Shown here: positions 6,373 to 7,497 of the stretch, one piece after another
Layout: each line of letters starts with the position of its first letter
How positions within the stretch are numbered: position 1 is the stretch's first letter
Source: Planctomycetota bacterium
GTDB lineage: Bacteria > Planctomycetota > Phycisphaerae > Phycisphaerales > UBA1924
Direction of reading: 5' to 3'
NCBI GenBank assembly: GCA_017303565.1
Contig: JAFLCM010000117.1
Location: 1-7,497 of the forward strand
Length of the DNA: 7,497 nt
The notes under the pieces: model-generated
Database searches by the model: none
Seen by the model: the letters and a program-made list of their open reading frames with translations, nothing else
Told to the model about the DNA's origin: nothing
Program-made: the position numbers and the translations under genes

Positions 6373-7302
6373 AGGGGCTGTCCAACGCCCGCCGCGGAAC
6401 AGACTCGCCGACAGGTCGACCTTGTAAAACGCGGCGGCGCTCGAGACATCGACATCGCGCAGCGGAGCCGCGCCGTCGATCCGCGCCTGCGCCGACCACG
6501 TCGTCGGGCGCGCTTCCAGCAGCAGCGCCTCGGCCCGCAGCAGTTCGTTGAAACGCTCGGCGGTCAGCGCGGGCGTCGGCGCGGGGTTGCCGCGGCAGTG
6601 CGGGCACAGCTCCGCCGTCGCCTTCCCGTCCTGCACGCCCTTGAGCACACGCTCGCCCCTGCATCGGGGACATGCCGCCGGCGCCGTCACCTCGGCGCTG
6701 ACCTGATCGATCATCTCGGTCGCCCGCTTCGCGTCGAAGCCTGCTCCCGCGAGAACCGCCGCCGGGTCGGCGAGCTTTCGCAAAAGGTCGCGGGAGCGCC
6801 GGTAGTCCCCTGCCCGGTACCGCCCCAGAGCCACCGCGAGGTTGAGCGCCGCGTCCGCCGCCGTCCGGGACTTTGCCGAACTTCCCCACCGCACCGTGCT
6901 GCGCTGCGCATCGGCGGCGTTCGCGACCGCCTCCAGCCACTGCCGCTCATCAGGAGTCTGAGCCAGCGCCGCCAACGCCAACAGGGCGCTGGGCGCAGTC
7001 CGCTCAGGATCGCCCGCCTTGGACGACAGGTCGGCCGCGAGCAAAAGCAGCGTCCGCGCCGTCGTCCGATCGCTCGCCGAACGAGGCCCCGGCGCGCCCG
7101 CCCGCTCCAAAAACTCCTCCGCCAGAAGGAAGTACGCCCGCGGGTTCTGCGGCGACAACCCTTCCAGCCGAGCCAACGGTTCAGGGCTGAACGCCGGTGG
7201 CGAAGCCGACGGTGCCGGTTCGACCCGCGACGGCGCTGACGCAGCCGCGACCAGCACCGCCAGGCAAGCCAGCACGCCGTGAACAACGCGACGGGCAATC
7301 AC
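6370..7302 (-). CDS. Exported hypothetical protein with TPR-like helices and four-cysteine zinc knuckle
   Basis: I do not recognise this 310-aa protein as a named family. Residues 1-23 (IARR, then a hydrophobic core ending ASA) look like a signal peptide; a VLAC sequence at 10-13 resembles a lipobox but sits too early to be convincing. A Pro/Ser-rich linker (24-42) leads to alpha-helical, TPR-like segments: PRAYFLLAEEFLERAG (54-69), ARTLLLLAADLSSKAGD (82-98) and LNLAVALGRYRAGDYRRSRDLLRKLAD (153-179, cited in part). Then CPRCRG (211-216) and CPHCRG (233-238) make a CxxCxG-x16-CxxCxG unit like half of a DnaJ zinc-finger, probably binding one zinc. The start is GTG 7302, with GGAGG seven bases upstream and a GTGA overlap with the previous gene's stop; the longer open frame upstream is only a shadow of that gene. 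Role unknown; a scaffold or assembly factor in the envelope is a guess. Confidence 0.77.
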   Translation of the reverse strand: MIARRVVHGVLACLAVLVAAASAPSRVEPAPSASPPAFSPEPLARLEGLSPQNPRAYFLLAEEFLERAGAPGPRSASDRTTARTLLLLAADLSSKAGDPERTAPSALLALAALAQTPDERQWLEAVANAADAQRSTVRWGSSAKSRTAADAALNLAVALGRYRAGDYRRSRDLLRKLADPAAVLAGAGFDAKRATEMIDQVSAEVTAPAACPRCRGERVLKGVQDGKATAELCPHCRGNPAPTPALTAERFNELLRAEALLLEARPTTWSAQARIDGAAPLRDVDVSSAAAFYKVDLSASLFRGGRWTAP

Positions 7303-7497
7303 GGCAGCACCTCCCCGAATCGGATCATCCACAGCCGCAGCGCCGCCCGCTCGACCGCCAGCACCTGGTGGAACACGCTGGGGGCGGTGCGCCGCGCTTC
7401 CGCCATCGCGTCCAACACGCCCGCCACCGCTTCCGCGCGTGAAGGACGCTCGCCAACGATCGTGTGCGCCGCCATCTCTGCGCACCCCAGTCGCTCC
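7299..7497 (-). CDS. Unrecognised protein, C-terminal 65 aa (start beyond window)
   Basis: An open frame enters from the right edge and ends at TGA 7299-7301. It encodes an Ala/Arg/Glu-rich, probably helical C-terminus, including MAAHTIVGERPSRAEAV and VLAVERAALRLWMIRFGEVLP (last residues, cited in part). The evidence that it is real is the 4-base GTGA overlap with the next gene, whose ribosome site lies within its final codons, together with normal high-GC codon use. No motif or family is recognisable from this fragment. It is cotranscribed with, and probably translationally coupled to, the exported zinc-knuckle protein gene. Whether it is membrane-bound or soluble cannot be told. Confidence 0.72.
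   Translation of the reverse strand, partial: ERLGCAEMAAHTIVGERPSRAEAVAGVLDAMAEARRTAPSVFHQVLAVERAALRLWMIRFGEVLP
7310..7314 (-). promoter_or_regulatory. Ribosome binding site of the exported zinc-knuckle protein gene
   Basis: The minus strand reads GGGGAGGTGCTGCCGTG, placing GGAGG seven bases before the GTG at 7302. It lies inside the end of the upstream gene and decides the GTG start, which has no ATG nearby. Confidence 0.78.

Noticed and set aside
7303..7485. A longer form of the exported zinc-knuckle protein (371 aa).
   Set aside because: The added segment is Arg/Gly-rich and overlaps the end of the upstream gene in another frame; the GTG at 7302 has a good ribosome site and is followed at once by a signal-like leader.

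Overview
The window is very G+C-rich (clearly over 60 % by eye), gene-dense bacterial DNA. The genes suggest a Planctomycetota-type genome (perhaps Phycisphaerae): a type II secretion cluster starting directly with a long, proline- and glycine-rich gspD, no gspC in front of it, and mixed use of Shine-Dalgarno sites and GTG starts. That assignment is inference from gene style; no rRNA or other marker gene is present.

Left part (1-5246, minus strand, read right to left): a type II secretion operon in the order gspD - gspE - gspF. gspD encodes the outer-membrane secretin channel, gspE the cytoplasmic ATPase that powers the system, and gspF (cut by the left window edge) the inner-membrane platform protein. 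gspD and gspE overlap by 14 bases, with a strong GGAGG site inside the end of gspD. gspF follows gspE after about 52 bases. The secretin is unusually long (1014 aa). It carries an N-terminal coiled-coil plus Pro/Gly-rich extension, a Gly/Phe-rich insertion among its periplasmic domains, and a Pro/Ala-rich tail.

Middle (5247-5396): a 150-base divergent intergenic region with repeated GGGCGGTT motifs, lying between gspD and a plus-strand gene.

Right part: the plus-strand gene 5397-6362 encodes a BtuF/TroA-fold cobalamin-binding-type protein without a signal peptide. It contains an in-frame GC-hexamer repeat with G-quadruplex potential. It converges on a minus-strand pair (6370-7302 and 7299-7497). 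The first of these is an exported protein with TPR-like helices and a four-cysteine zinc-knuckle motif. The second is the C-terminal end of an unrecognised protein whose stop overlaps the next start by 4 bases. The two convergent stop codons sit at the two ends of one 13-base inverted repeat.

There is no gene-free stretch over 300 bases. I saw no tRNA, rRNA, CRISPR, IS element or convincing strong intrinsic terminator. The window is mostly a conserved secretion locus. The less familiar pieces are the secretin's extra low-complexity segments and the exported zinc-knuckle protein.
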